64,000 nucleotides of DNA from Vesta saturnalis. Taxonomy: Eukaryota > Arthropoda > Insecta > Coleoptera > Lampyridae. This document shows, in pieces, positions 54,690-64,000 of the stretch (its first letter is position 1; the number at the start of each line of letters is the position of its first letter). Location: positions 62,001 through 126,000 of the forward strand of contig JARFJB010001664.1 of assembly GCA_036346205.1 (NCBI GenBank), read 5' to 3'. The notes under the pieces are model-generated. The model saw nothing but the letters and a program-made list of their open reading frames with translations, ran no database searches and was not told the DNA's origin. Both the position numbers and the translations under genes were made by a program.

Positions 54690-56213
54690 ATTGTCTAATG
54701 TATAATAGTGCATATTATGCCTCTAAACGTAGCCTAGTCAGAAAACATAATACAAGATAAGCAGTTTGGATTAATCATAAGTTGAGAACTAATCCACTGG
54801 CAAGGATTTGTGTATTTAAACATTCACAAGCATGAATGAATCGCTATAATTCAAATAGGTATGAAATTTCAGCTTAATAAATAAATCGTGATCAGTACTG
54901 TGTATTCAGTGACTTAATTAATGCACACTAATTAAATGTTGTAATCGATCTGACTAAAAATAAACAACTTTTTGATGAATAATTTAGCCAAAATGCCAAA
55001 GTTTGATTATTTTCAAATTGGGTAATCCTTTATGCAATTTCATACAAAGAAAAGAATTAAATCTTAAAATACAATATAGGTTCTCTTTAAATGGCAAGGA
55101 AGGTCCGTCCCAATTTAGACAAACAAAGTAAGTTAGCTAATCGAACCCGACAAATTTTGCAAAAACATTCACTAAACCTTACAATCTAAACGTATAACAG
55201 ATAATGGAGATTGGTTATCCTTAATACCTACGTAAAATTAACAATATAAACAATTACATTTCTGAAGTTAATCAAACAACTACCGCTCATATATCTAAAT
55301 TTATTCTTACAGTTTATTTTCCTGAATTTCTGTAGCAAATGTATCCACTGGGGTTGACCTACTTTAATTAATTCTGAGTATGTAAGCACACGCATGAATG
55401 ATAAGCGGCCTTCAACAGGCCTTTAACAGAGCCGTTGCACTATACGTTAACCCAAAATCCCTCTTTACTCGTTTATACGATTATACGTGAAGAAATTGGG
55501 CAACTTGATTTACTGAATTTCCTTCTAAAATATGTCATAGTATATTTTAATTACACTTGATCAATACATTCTTAATTATCTGTACCTGGTTGATTAAGTG
55601 CTGTTAGTATACGCATGTATATTTAAATCATTAATATTAATCTCCAGCACTATTCCATGTTACAAAGCTTAACACACCTTTGTTTAGTTATATACAGAAT
55701 CACTTTAAGTTCGTTTTAGATCGCGCGAGTTCTTTTTACACAATACCTTTTGAACTCAATGATTGCTGTTTATTCAAAGTATGTTCAAGAACTTTATAAA
55801 TTTTTGGAAGTTTCCAATTCACATTGATCATTTCATTTGTAAACATTTAAATTTCTTATCCCCAAAATAGGTTTTTGCAATGCAACTAATATGTATTGCG
55901 GCACTTATTATTTACAAATAAAAACCAGTACATATCGTTACGCTCTCACGTGGCCACCCTCTTAGTCTGAGCCTGAGTGTCTTCTCTTTTACCCTGGCGC
56001 TCTTTCCTTTATATACCTTCGGTCATCATTTATCCGCTCAAATTAAAGCACTACACCCCAGAAGAGCTTCCAACGCGCTTTTCCGCCGTGCATCGAAGCG
56101 GAAAACGGCACCAACTCACCGCTTTCGATCAATCTATCAACCTTCTTGAAATTTTATAAGAAATCAAACCATCTCAATTTTACATTCATACTCATTCCAC
56201 ATAGTGTCCAAAG
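54690..56213 (+). repeat. Dispersed repeat X, copy 2
   Basis: Fuller copy of the segment at 58841-60205 and a diverged relative of 22905-24900. It is uninterrupted at the position of the MITE in copy 1. It ends at AGTGTCCAAAGCT, where Polinton-type sequence begins; in copies 1 and 3 repeat X continues past this point. Confidence 0.85.
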
Positions 56214-56235
56214 CTAATTCAATTTTAAACCAGTC

Positions 56236-56560
56236 ATGAAGCTTGGTGGTTCTAAGGGTGGTGTTTGATAAGCAGGAATGGCACATACTTATGGACAATC
56301 AAGGGATAATTACAAATTATTTCTACACACCTGAAGGGACATGGCTACCTACTAAGATGAGTTCGAAAACGATATCGTATGAAACTGTTAATAAAACGAA
56401 AATTATGCGCATCTATGATTGTGAAGAATCAGAAATTCAGGATGAGAGTCTATAGAACAGTTATGGAGACCTCTTAAGATAGTCAGTTACCGATTGGATT
56501 TAGTACCTACTATGGAATTTTCTGCATTTCATAATAAAATAATACATGCGGCATGTCTGA
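56236..56560 (+). pseudogene. Polinton-associated hypothetical protein, copy A
   Basis: The main frame (56243-56455) reads FDKQEWHILMDNQGIITNYF, then LPTKMSSKTISYE and NKTKIMRI; the continuation QLWRPLKIVSYRLDL is in another frame. The pattern W-x3-L...I-x-NYF...LP...I-x-E...KIxRI...LW-x2-L is one I associate with an unnamed insect Polinton protein. The only upstream ATG (56236) opens an 11-codon frame that runs out of frame. Copy B (62489) shares the same breaks. Function unknown. Confidence 0.5.
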
Positions 56561-56693
56561 TGTTGACATGCACAGGTTAACAGTTCCATTACAAGATATA
56601 TTTGCTCTCAATGTAGCATGTGTTATGGAAATTGTAGAATATGCCAAGGAGAAAATTGATATTGACGTAGAAGTTGAGAATGCCGTTAAGTAA
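56553..56693 (+). CDS. Small acidic hypothetical protein, copy A (46 residues)
   Basis: An intact short frame, MSDVDMHRLTVPLQDIFA and on, ending EVENAVK. It is acidic, probably helical, with no signal peptide. Copy B (62805-62945) is intact too and differs by two substitutions (D to E, A to D). Retention of both copies without frameshift, while neighbours are broken, hints it may be real. Family not recognised. Confidence 0.4.
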   Translation: MSDVDMHRLTVPLQDIFALNVACVMEIVEYAKEKIDIDVEVENAVK

Positions 56694-56748
56694 AAAGTGG
56701 AGGTAACGACCAAAGCGAGAATAAGGATAATAATAAAGCTTAGTCAAT

Positions 56749-57298
56749 ATGTGGATGTGTTATAGTGCAGAGTCGTGGCCTAAGGCTGTGGATTGTGCTA
56801 ATGCAGTGCAAAGACTGATATGCCAATAAAAATTACTAGAATTTGATGCTGAACATGAAAAAGTGTATGGGCGGGGTACGTTTAGTGATGACTATTTAGA
56901 TAATCTAGTTTATAAGTATGGTAGTGAAGTACGTCTGTGTGAGAAATATTTTCTATCGCATGACGCTGGTGTAGAGTGCATTTGTTGTATTAAGCAGTTA
57001 ATAGAAGACCTTAGAGATATATCTCTGGAACAATTTGTACATGAAATAGTATGTCATTTACCGAATTATATTTCAACAGATAACAACACGACAAGTGAAG
57101 GAGATCTGCATTAATGAGCTCAAAAGCGTAGTTCACGATGTACTAGAATGGGAGCGAAAAGGAGAATGGGAACAGTTAGCAAGAGATTATCCACGCTTTA
57201 AGAAAATAATAGAAGAGTGTAGTCAAATACTTTCAGCTGTCCTAGAAAAGCAACGTCGTGAGTACGTATTTATGAAACGATTTAGTAGTGTATAGTAT
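56749..57298 (+). pseudogene. Polinton-associated hypothetical protein, copy A
   Basis: ATG 56749 opens MWMCYSAESWPKAVD, interrupted by a TAA at 56827, where copy B has an uninterrupted frame. It then continues GRGTFSDDYLDNLVYK and CICCIKQLIEDLRDISLEQF to a stop at 57112. A partly overlapping frame (57095-57295; no ATG) has VLEWERKGEWEQLARDYPRF and IIEECSQILSAVLEKQRR, helical and charged. The two may once have been one protein. Function not recognised. Confidence 0.45.
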
Positions 57299-57417
57299 TG
57301 TATGTATTAATGCTAAATAAAAAAATTAAAAAAAGAGTTATTTGTTATATCACAATATTACAATATATAAAAGGAATCGTACAGAGCGTATTATATAAAG
57401 TCTTTGTCAGAAATCCA

Positions 57418-58185
57418 TGAATTGTGAGAATTATCAGCACCCTAACCATTTAACGAGAGACATATTTCCTCGACGTCGTATTACACGGCCAACTAGGTGA
57501 ATGTGATAATGTCCAACACTTTGAAGTTCTGGCCCACAGAAACGTCCCTGTATCTCTTCGTCTCGACTATCACGTAATGTGTAGGTAATTGGACTGGAAC
57601 GTTTCAATGCTGATATTCGAAAGACTTCATAACTCCAATTAGGTGTAACCCTTAGAGAATATGCTTCTGTTTTTACTAACACGTACATAATCCCCACTTT
57701 AAATTTAGGTGTCTTACGGTCAAGAACTTTATGACATTTTAAATGTTTCAAAATAGAGGCAGCATTCTTTTCCGTTACTCCTATAGGTTTGTATCCGGTG
57801 GTCCTATGCTTCCTTGAATTATAATCCACAACAATTTGAGGTAATATTGATAACCACTTATAGCAACTTTGCATACTGAATTTTTCCACTTTGTTGCTTT
57901 AACAGTGCGATTTACACGTTCAACTATACTACTCTTCAAGTTGGAATAACTACTGTAATGATTAATATTAAATTCTTTCATAACATTTTTAAATTCAGCA
58001 TTATAAAACTCCGTTCCCATGTCAGTTTGTATATGTGTAGGCATCCTTTGTAAACCAGACAAAAGTTTATTCATTACATCTGCGACTAGTTTACCATTCT
58101 TGCGTTTGATGGGAAAATCCCAAACATATTTACAGAAAGCATTTATTATCACTAAAATGTATCGAAATCCTTTGTTTACCAGAGT
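57418..58185 (-). pseudogene. Polinton retrovirus-type integrase, copy A, truncated
   Basis: On the minus strand: VNKGFRYILVIINAFCKYVW, THIQTDMGTEFYNAEF (second catalytic Asp), SSIVERVNRT (catalytic Glu), HRTTGYKPIGVT, then FKVGIMYVLV and LVGRVIRRRGNMSLVKWLG, an SH3/chromodomain-like C-terminus of Polinton integrases. The first catalytic Asp is absent because homology stops at about 58185, where plus-strand penton-like sequence begins. Frameshifts split the rest, and the final NSHNSW-type motif is in a different frame from KWLG. Not functional as written. Confidence 0.82.
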
Positions 58186-58710
58186 GGAAAGAACTAGAAT
58201 TATAATACCGCCAGGATCATACGAAATTGCGGATGAAAATAAACATATAAGTGATACCGTGAAGGGTTCGAATAATTGTTTTAATTTACGGGCGAACAAC
58301 AACACTATGAAAGCAATTATGAAAGCAACACATGATATTAACTTTAATGTAGAAAATTACATAGGAACTATGCTGGGATTTAACAAAAAAAATTTACAAA
58401 GGTCATGAATTACATACCTCTGAAAATCCTATTAACATTACTAAAATTAATTCGTTAATTATCGTATGCAATATAACAAGTGGAAGTTTTAAAAATGAGG
58501 AGGCTTCACATATTATTCATCATTTTTTTCCCAGTGTACCAGCGGGGTACAAAATAATGGAATCCCCTCTACATGTCATCTATTTTCCTATAAACACATC
58601 TACCATTTCAACCATAACACTTGTAATAGTAGAGATCAAGATGGAGACCTCGTAAATTTCAACGGTGAAGTCATAACGATAGCATTACATTTGAAGAAAA
58701 GATGGTGACG
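58186..58710 (+). pseudogene. Penton-like minor capsid protein, second Polinton
   Basis: Two plus-strand frames. The first (to a stop at 58406) has IIIPPGSYEIADENKHISDT and MLGFNKKNL. The second (about 58397-58650) has ELHTSENPINITKINSLIIV, NITSGSF, FFPSVPAGYKIMESPLHVIY. A third piece reads DQDGDLVNFNGEVITIAL. This is the C-terminal two-thirds of the penton-like family, with a different sequence from the copy at 38470, so a second Polinton lineage contributed here. Its left end is a junction with oppositely oriented integrase sequence. Confidence 0.7.
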
Positions 58711-58749
58711 CAGTATAACACATGTGCGTATAACCACAACAGGGTGAAC

Positions 58750-58785
58750 TATAAAAGATGAAAGTGTGGAAATACGAGAGTCAGT
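58750..58785 (+). promoter_or_regulatory. TATA/initiator core promoter without its gene
   Basis: TATAAAAG at 58750 and AGTCAGTA with A at 58783, 33 bp apart, near the arthropod optimum. In related elements the major capsid gene follows the penton gene, but here sequence switches to repeat X at about 58840 and no capsid gene is present. Confidence 0.55.
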
Positions 58786-58840
58786 AAGCGGTCAATCCTC
58801 AAAGCATTGACTGCGCAGAATATAGAATACCTGGAATGGA

Positions 58841-60540
58841 TTGTCTAATGGTTTTTATTATGCCTCTAAACGTAGCCTAGTCAGAAAACATAATACAAGA
58901 TAAGCAGTTTGGATTAATCAGTTGAGAACTAATCCACTAAGGATTTTTATTTAAACATTCACAAGCATGAATGAATCCATAATTCAAATAGGTATGAAAT
59001 TTCAGCTTAATAAATAAATCGTGATCAGTACTTGTATTCAGTGACTTAATTAATGCCACTAATTAAATGTTGTAATCGATCGACTAAAATAAACAACTTT
59101 TGATGAATAATTTAGAAAATGCCAAAGTTTGATTATTTTCAAATTGGGTAATTTTATGCAATTTTAAAAAAGAATTAAATCTTAAAAACAATAATTCTCT
59201 TTAAATGGTAAGGAAGGTCCATAATTTAAAAACAAAATAATTGGTAATCAACCACAAATTTTGAAAAAATAAATAAATTAAACTTAAAGATTGGAATTGG
59301 TTATCCTTTTACCTCGTAAAATTAACAAAAAACAATTAATTTCTGAATTTCAAAAATAGCTATATATCTAAATTTATTCTTACGTTTATTTTCCTGAATT
59401 TTAGAAATTATCCAGACCTACTTTAATTAATTTTTTAGTATTAAGACACTAATGTAAGCGGCCTTAACCCTTTAACAGAGCGTTCACTTTAAACAAAATC
59501 CTCTTTATCTTTAACATTATCTAAAAATTGCAACTTATTTATGAATTTTTCAAAAAATATTCACATAAATTACATGTCTTTCTTAATTATCTTCCTTATT
59601 ATGGTTATTCCATGTATATTTAAAGTAATATTAACCTCCAGCACACCATGTTCAAACTTAACAATTTGTTTTTATAAGAATCACTTTAATTTCTTTTAGT
59701 CCAGTTTTTTAAAATTTTTGAAAATGATTGCGTTTATTAAATTGTTCAACACTTTATAAATTTTTGGAAGTTTCAATTCACATTGATCATTTCGTTTGTA
59801 AACATTTAAATTTCTCATCCCCAAAATAGGTTTTTGCAATGCAACTAATATGTATTGCGGCACTTATTATTTACAAATAAAAACCAGTACATATCTTACA
59901 CTCTCACGTGGCCACCCTCTTAGTCTGAGCCTGAGTGTCTCTTCTTTTACCCTGGCGCTCTTTCCTTTATATACCTTCGGTCATCCATTTTCCAAAGTGT
60001 CATCATTTATCCCGCTCAAATTAAAGCACTACATCCCAGAAGAGCTTCCAACGCGCTTTTCCGCCGTGCATCGAAGCGAAAAACGGCACCAACTCACCGC
60101 TTTCGATCAATCTATCAACAACCTTGAAATTTTTATAAGAAATCAAACCATCTCAATTTTACATTCATACTCATTCCACATAGTGTCCAAAGCTATATTT
60201 AACTTTTTATGAAAATCGCACATATGCGCGAGTTTTATTTCCGGAAAATTCGGTAAACTTAACACCATTTGGCCTTGATTACGTAAAACTTTCCATTGTG
60301 CAATATTGTATCATTTATACATACCTATTCTTTCTCTACACTTTCATACAACCTCAAGATATAAATTCACATGCTACACATTTAAAGCGATTTTAACCCC
60401 ACATTACTTAAACTACACTGGCCAAATACAGTAGTATTTATATATTCTCGTCTCAATAGGGGTGTTTCTAAAACAATATTTCTCATTCAAATGTAACACT
60501 TTCAAATCATTGAAACATGCATTTAAACAATATAAGTAGG
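58841..60540 (+). repeat. Dispersed repeat X, copy 3 (first 0.9 kb deletion-rich)
   Basis: Homologous to 54690-56213. From 58841 to about 59750 it differs mainly by many short losses; from about 59755 to 60205 it is nearly identical to copy 2. It then continues with sequence shared only with copy 1 (CTCAATAGGGGTGTT). The change in divergence is abrupt. Confidence 0.85.
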
Positions 60541-60780
60541 TAATATTGGAGTCTTTTGGAACACACAACAATTCCAAGGCCCCACATTTCCAAGGTTACC
60601 ACAATTTCAAGGTCCCACCACCTGAAGGTTACGAAAAAGTAGACCATGTTTGCACACAACTTTCCCAAAGTCGCACATTTCTAAGAATACCACACGTAAG
60701 GTGTAAAAAATACGAAGGTCACTAACGCCCGACACATTCTCAAGGCTATTTGCGCACCCTACGTACTCAAATAGATATCT
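60541..60780 (+). repeat. Degenerate CAAGGT-CCACA repeat arm
   Basis: About 18-bp imperfect units such as TTTCCAAGGTTACCACAAT and TTTCAAGGTCCCACC. A related, oppositely oriented array lies at 61961-62290. Confidence 0.5.
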
Positions 60781-61253
60781 CACTTTTTCAAGGCTTGCTC
60801 ATGTAATTTTTTACACTTCTTTGATACCAAACCTAGCACCAAATTAAAAAAAGATAATGATGTGCTAATATATTTATTTGTTCTATGTACAAATGTAATC
60901 AGTGTACTATTCAGAAATACGATTTTCTCTAGGACTAAAACATTTTGATTTAGCACAATTGCAAAAGGTCCTTTCCACTTCTGTATCGTTACACCTGCGA
61001 GGACGTGGTACAAGTGAGCGTACGTGCAGTGTGGTGCCCATGGGAGATGCTCCTGTAGCGGAGTGTCAGATGACCGCCATTGGTTTATTCGAACTCCACA
61101 CATAAAGCATTCAACCGTATCGTCTGAAGGTGTGGAAATGAACCCTGCTGCAGCAAGCCATGTAGGTAAGTGAACTCCAGACAATGTTCGATACGTAAGT
61201 AAACGTTTAACGAAACAATTGTAATACTGAGAATAATAAAAGATTGGTGTCAC
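60780..61253 (-). CDS. BIR-domain (IAP-like) protein, one exon
   Basis: A 157-codon minus-strand frame. Residues about 17-82 form one BIR domain: RLLTYRTLSGVHLPTWLAAAGF, then DDTVECFMCGVRINQW, then EHLPWAPHCTY. The zinc ligands (CxxC, H, C) and the GF and W landmarks are all present. The downstream 75 residues are hydrophobic and unrelated; no RING or second BIR is seen. The frame begins at GTG with no ATG, but CTTTTATTATTCTCAG just upstream is a good splice acceptor, so this is probably a second exon. BIR proteins bind caspases or act in cell-death control; adintoviruses, baculoviruses and hosts all have them. Whether it is viral cargo or a host-derived fragment is undecided. It is one of the few undamaged domains in the window. 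Confidence 0.7.
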   Translation of the reverse strand: MTPIFYYSQYYNCFVKRLLTYRTLSGVHLPTWLAAAGFISTPSDDTVECFMCGVRINQWRSSDTPLQEHLPWAPHCTYAHLYHVLAGVTIQKWKGPFAIVLNQNVLVLEKIVFLNSTLITFVHRTNKYISTSLSFFNLVLGLVSKKCKKLHEQALKK

Positions 61254-61332
61254 ATCTCACATCTTCTCACCGTAGAACACAGTAAGATACTAACAGTAAT
61301 TTATTGTATACAATATATACATTATAAAAAAA

Positions 61333-61735
61333 CTAACTGTCTGAATTGTACACTTTTACATAGGGTATGCATGAATCATCTTTATGTACCTCGTGCAGCA
61401 TTGTTAGGGGCGCTCTACACGATGAGCACCAGTGTTCTTGGTGTGACATGTGGTAAATTGCGACCCATCTATCCATATGTGTATAATGGTCAATAACTCG
61501 GTATTCATTTGGTTGCAATGCTTTATAACAGGCGTAGCATAAACGCATATGGCCAACAAGATGATAACGAGTATGAAGAGCAAATGTGTGTAATATCCCA
61601 AATTACCCATGAAGGCATGAAGGTGGAAGTAGTGAATTCTTTTATCTGGGTTGGCAAACCATTCAGTATTCCATTGCACATCTTCATATGTATTCTTTAA
61701 TGCTTCTAACGTCGTAGAAGGCAGTGGCCCTTTTC
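61333..61735 (-). pseudogene. Cysteine-rich (zinc-ribbon-like) hypothetical protein, frameshifted
   Basis: Two minus-strand frames. The upstream one (about 61560-61735) has EALKNTYEDVQWNTEWFANP and HYFHLHAFMGNLGYYTH. The downstream one (61333-61548, ATG at 61548) has RLCYACYKALQPNEYRVIDH, WVAIYHMS, WCSSCRAPLTMLHE. Two CxxC pairs 39 residues apart suggest a zinc ribbon. The two frames probably formed one protein of about 130 residues broken by a single indel. It lies 80 bp upstream of the BIR frame on the same strand. Family not recognised. Confidence 0.5.
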
Positions 61736-61909
61736 CTCAAATTGCATGTTCGCCGCACACCTAGATTAAAAAGTGATAATGGTTGGTAGCACACCCTATC
61801 ATCCCAATCGTTCTCTACTGGGCTAGCAGACATACTGACACTGGAAGAAATAACACGATACTGTATGTGTAGTTATCCCTACTTTTAAAGAAAGGAAAGA
61901 CCTTGTGAA

Positions 61910-61911
<2 letters not shown>

Positions 61912-61960
<49 letters not shown>
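61912..61960. repeat. (TA)n microsatellite
   Basis: About 49 bp of TA directly beside the right degenerate repeat arm. Confidence 0.95.
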
Positions 61961-61963
<3 letters not shown>

Positions 61964-62290
61964 GTAACCTTGGAAAAGTGGTAAACGTGAGAGGTGGAGG
62001 ACATTGTAAATGTGGGAGCCTTAAGGTTGTGGCGACCTCGAGGGCGTATGACCCATGAAAATGATAACTTTGGTATAGTGGTAAACGTGAGAATGAAGGA
62101 CATTGTAATGGAGTGAATCTGGAAAATGGGACCTTAAAGATGTGGGGGGCCGTAAAGGTGAAGGTGAAGTGATTTGTGAGATCCCGCCAACCTTGCAGAA
62201 ACGTCGTGAACAAAGGCCTTGAAACGGTAGGACTGCTGAAGTAACGTGCAGTGTGGCGGGCAAGGTGAATCAGGTAACCTTGACGGTAGA
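61961..62290 (-). repeat. Degenerate GTGG/CCTTGG repeat arm
   Basis: Units such as AACCTTGGAAAAGTGGTAAA and GGACCTTAAAGATGTGGGG, with an imperfect 99-bp period (TAACCTTGG at 61965, TAACTTTGG at 62064). It reads as the reverse complement of the unit type at 60541-60780, so the BIR and Cys-rich frames lie between inverted repeat arms. Confidence 0.5.
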
Positions 62291-62488
62291 AATAGTGGGG
62301 AAATTAGGATAGAAATGCAGAGGGAGTACATGTAAAACCAGTGTTGTATGAAATGGAGAATTGTGAGTGTTTTGAATTCAAGTGGATGTCGTGATATTTT
62401 AATTAACAATATGCAATATTTTTTAAACAAAGTAAATCGAAGTATGTTAGTATCGGTCTGTCACCCCAATTCAATTTTAAACTAGTCA

Positions 62489-62822
62489 TGAAGTTTGGTG
62501 GTTCTAAGGGTGGTGTTTGATAAGCAGGAATGGCACATACTTATGGACAATCAAGGGATAATTACAAATTATTTCTACACACCTGAAGGGACATGGCTAC
62601 CTACTAAGATGAGTTCGAAAACGATATCGTATGAAACTATTAATAAAACGAAAATTATGCGCATCTATGGTTGTGAAGAATCAGAAATTCAGGATGAGAG
62701 TCTATATAACAGTTATGGAGACTTCTTAAGATAGTCAGTTACCGATTGGATTTAGTACCTACTATGGAATTTTCTGCATTTCATAATAAAATAATACATT
62801 CGGCATGTCTGAGGTTGACATG
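62489..62822 (+). pseudogene. Polinton-associated hypothetical protein, copy B
   Basis: Copy of 56236-56560. The main frame 62495-62734 has FDKQEWHILMDNQGIITNYF and runs 9 codons longer than copy A because a stop is absent (SLYNSYGDFLR). It shares copy A's early frame break after the ATG, so the break predates the duplication. Confidence 0.5.
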
Positions 62823-62945
62823 CACAGGTTAACAGTTCCATTACAAGATATATTTGATCTCAATGTAGCATGTGTTATGGAAATTGTAGAATATGCCAAG
62901 GAGAAAATTGATATTGACGTAGAAGTTGAGAATGCCGTTAAGTAA
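62805..62945 (+). CDS. Small acidic hypothetical protein, copy B (46 residues)
   Basis: Intact frame matching 56553-56693, with Asp-to-Glu and Ala-to-Asp changes. Same position relative to its neighbours. Unknown family. Confidence 0.4.
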   Translation: MSEVDMHRLTVPLQDIFDLNVACVMEIVEYAKEKIDIDVEVENAVK

Positions 62946-63000
62946 AAAGTGGGGGTAACGACCAAAGCGAGAATAAGGATAATAATAAAGCTTAGTCAAT

Positions 63001-63357
63001 ATGTGGATGTGTTATAGTGCAGAGTCATGGCCTAAGGCTGTGGATTGTGTTAATGCAGTGCAAAGACTGATATCCCAATTTCAATCACTAGAATTTGATG
63101 CTGAACATGAAAAAGTGTATGGGCGGGGTACGTTTAGTGATGACTATTTAGATAATCTAGTTTATAAGTGCGGTAGTGAAGTACGTCTGTGTGAGAAATA
63201 TTTTCTATCGCATGACGCTGGTGTAGAGTGCATTTGTTGTATTAAGCGGTTAATAGAAGACCTTAGAGATATATCTCTGGAACAATTTGTACATGAAATA
63301 GTATGTCATTTACCGAACTATATTTCAACAGATAACAACACGACAAGTGAATTGTGA
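63001..63357 (+). CDS. Polinton-associated hypothetical protein, copy B (118 residues)
   Basis: Intact from ATG 63001 (MWMCYSAESWPKAVDCVNAV) to a stop at 63355, without the internal TAA of copy A. The C-terminus is altered: a 322-bp deletion relative to copy A fuses SEL to a stop taken from what is 3' flank in copy A. It contains CICCIKRL. Function not recognised. Confidence 0.5.
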   Translation: MWMCYSAESWPKAVDCVNAVQRLISQFQSLEFDAEHEKVYGRGTFSDDYLDNLVYKCGSEVRLCEKYFLSHDAGVECICCIKRLIEDLRDISLEQFVHEIVCHLPNYISTDNNTTSEL

Positions 63358-64000
63358 GAATTATCAGCACCCTAACCATTTAACGAGAGACATATTTCCT
63401 CGACGTCGTATTACACGGCCAACTAGGTGAATGTGATAATGTCCAACACTTTGAAGTTCTGGCCCACAGAAACGTCCCTGTATCTCTTCGTCTCGAGTAT
63501 CACGTAATGTGTAGGTAATTGGACTGGAACGTTTCAGTGCTGATATTCGAAAGACTTCGTAACTCCAATTAGGTGTGTAACCCTTAGAGAATATGCTTCT
63601 GTATTTGCTAATACGTACATAATCCCCACTTTAAATTTAGGTATCTTACGGTCAAGAACTTTATGACATTTTAAATGTTTTTTCAAAATAGAGGCAGCAT
63701 TCTTTTCCGTTACTCCTATAGGTTTGTATCCGGTGGTCCTATGCTTCCTTGAATTATAATCCACAACAATTTGAGGTAATATTGATAACCACTTATAGGA
63801 ACTTTGCATACTGAATGGTTCCACTTTGTTGCTTTAACAGTGCGATTTACACTTTCAACTATACTACTTTTCAAGTTGGAATAACTACTGTAATGATTAA
63901 TATTAAATTCTTTCATAACATTTTTAAATTCAGCATTATAAAACTCCGTTCCCATCTCAGTTTGTATATGTGTAGGCGTCCTTTGTAAACCAGACAAAAG
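63353..64000 (-). pseudogene. Polinton integrase, copy B, runs off the window
   Basis: Near-identical to copy A over the whole overlap: THIQTEMGTEFYNAEF (note TEM where copy A has TDM, so the second catalytic Asp reads Glu), SSIVESVNRT and FKVGIMYVLA. It shares the frameshift before the C-terminal NSHNSW-type motif. The N-terminal third, including the first catalytic Asp, lies beyond 64000. Confidence 0.8.

Noticed and set aside
58019..58182. Start of the plus-strand frame 58019-58408 as a coding region
   Set aside because: This part is the antisense of the integrase; only the part from about 58186 has penton-like similarity.
61815..62430. Several overlapping minus-strand ORFs of 72-132 codons
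   Set aside because: They run through the degenerate GTGG repeat and a TA tract; Pro/His/Thr-rich repeat translation.

Overview
This window looks like repeat-dense nuclear DNA from an arthropod, most likely an insect. It is AT-rich, has no bacterial-type gene packing, and is filled with eukaryotic transposons: Penelope-like elements (PLEs), Jockey- and CR1-like LINEs, mariner, Harbinger and hAT-like DNA transposons, and Polinton/Maverick (adintovirus-like) genes. TATA boxes paired with an arthropod-type TCAGT initiator also occur. I cannot name the species, and I see no convincing ordinary host gene. Nearly all protein signal comes from mobile or virus-derived DNA, most of it broken by stops and frameshifts.

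Layout. 0-5 kb: gene-free AT-rich DNA with two long (TA)n tracts. 5-6.3 kb: mariner-like transposase remnant. 6.6-13.6 kb: a repeated block (first copy 6.6-8.45 kb, second copy 10.7-13.0 kb) built from head-to-head PLE fragments around an (AAAAT)n core; the second copy carries a mariner insertion. 13.6-15.7 kb: another head-to-head PLE pair. 15.8-18.8 kb: a decayed hAT/TTF-type element between ~320-bp inverted repeats, with (TA)n on both outer sides. 18.9-22.9 kb: a Jockey-like LINE (minus strand) with a CR1-like LINE nested inside its reverse-transcriptase frame. 22.9-24.9 kb: first copy of a dispersed repeat (called X here) carrying a 200-bp MITE. 26.05-27.73 kb: Harbinger-like element with a MADF remnant. 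29.6-30.1 kb: CA/CG-rich minisatellite. 31.0-38 kb: two copies of a PLE / (TA)n / LINE-RT / Polinton block, the second also holding an extra PLE and a mariner remnant.

37.8-43.6 kb is the capsid module of a decayed Polinton-like virus, all on the plus strand: a pVI-like hydrophobic protein, an adenain-like protease, a penton-like protein, the major capsid protein, a packaging ATPase, a DUF8207-like protein, a fibre-like protein and a basic/coiled-coil protein. 44.7-47.25 kb is the most complete PLE (RT plus GIY-YIG) between 255-bp inverted terminal repeats that carry a tRNA-like segment and a hammerhead-like core. 48-54.7 kb is mostly gene-free, with a tandem duplication, a possible ssDNA-binding-protein remnant and a tRNA-derived segment. 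54.7-64 kb holds scrambled Polinton pieces in two near-identical copies (small ORFs plus a retrovirus-type integrase), a second penton-like fragment with a core promoter downstream, and a BIR-domain ORF beside a cysteine-rich ORF.

Two themes explain most of the window. First, (TA)n tracts sit at the ends of PLE and DNA-transposon pieces much more often than elsewhere. Second, many segments are present twice, and in several pairs one copy differs mainly by short deletions. The second pattern could be biological decay or an unpolished or haplotype-duplicated assembly, and it limits how far any frameshift here should be trusted.
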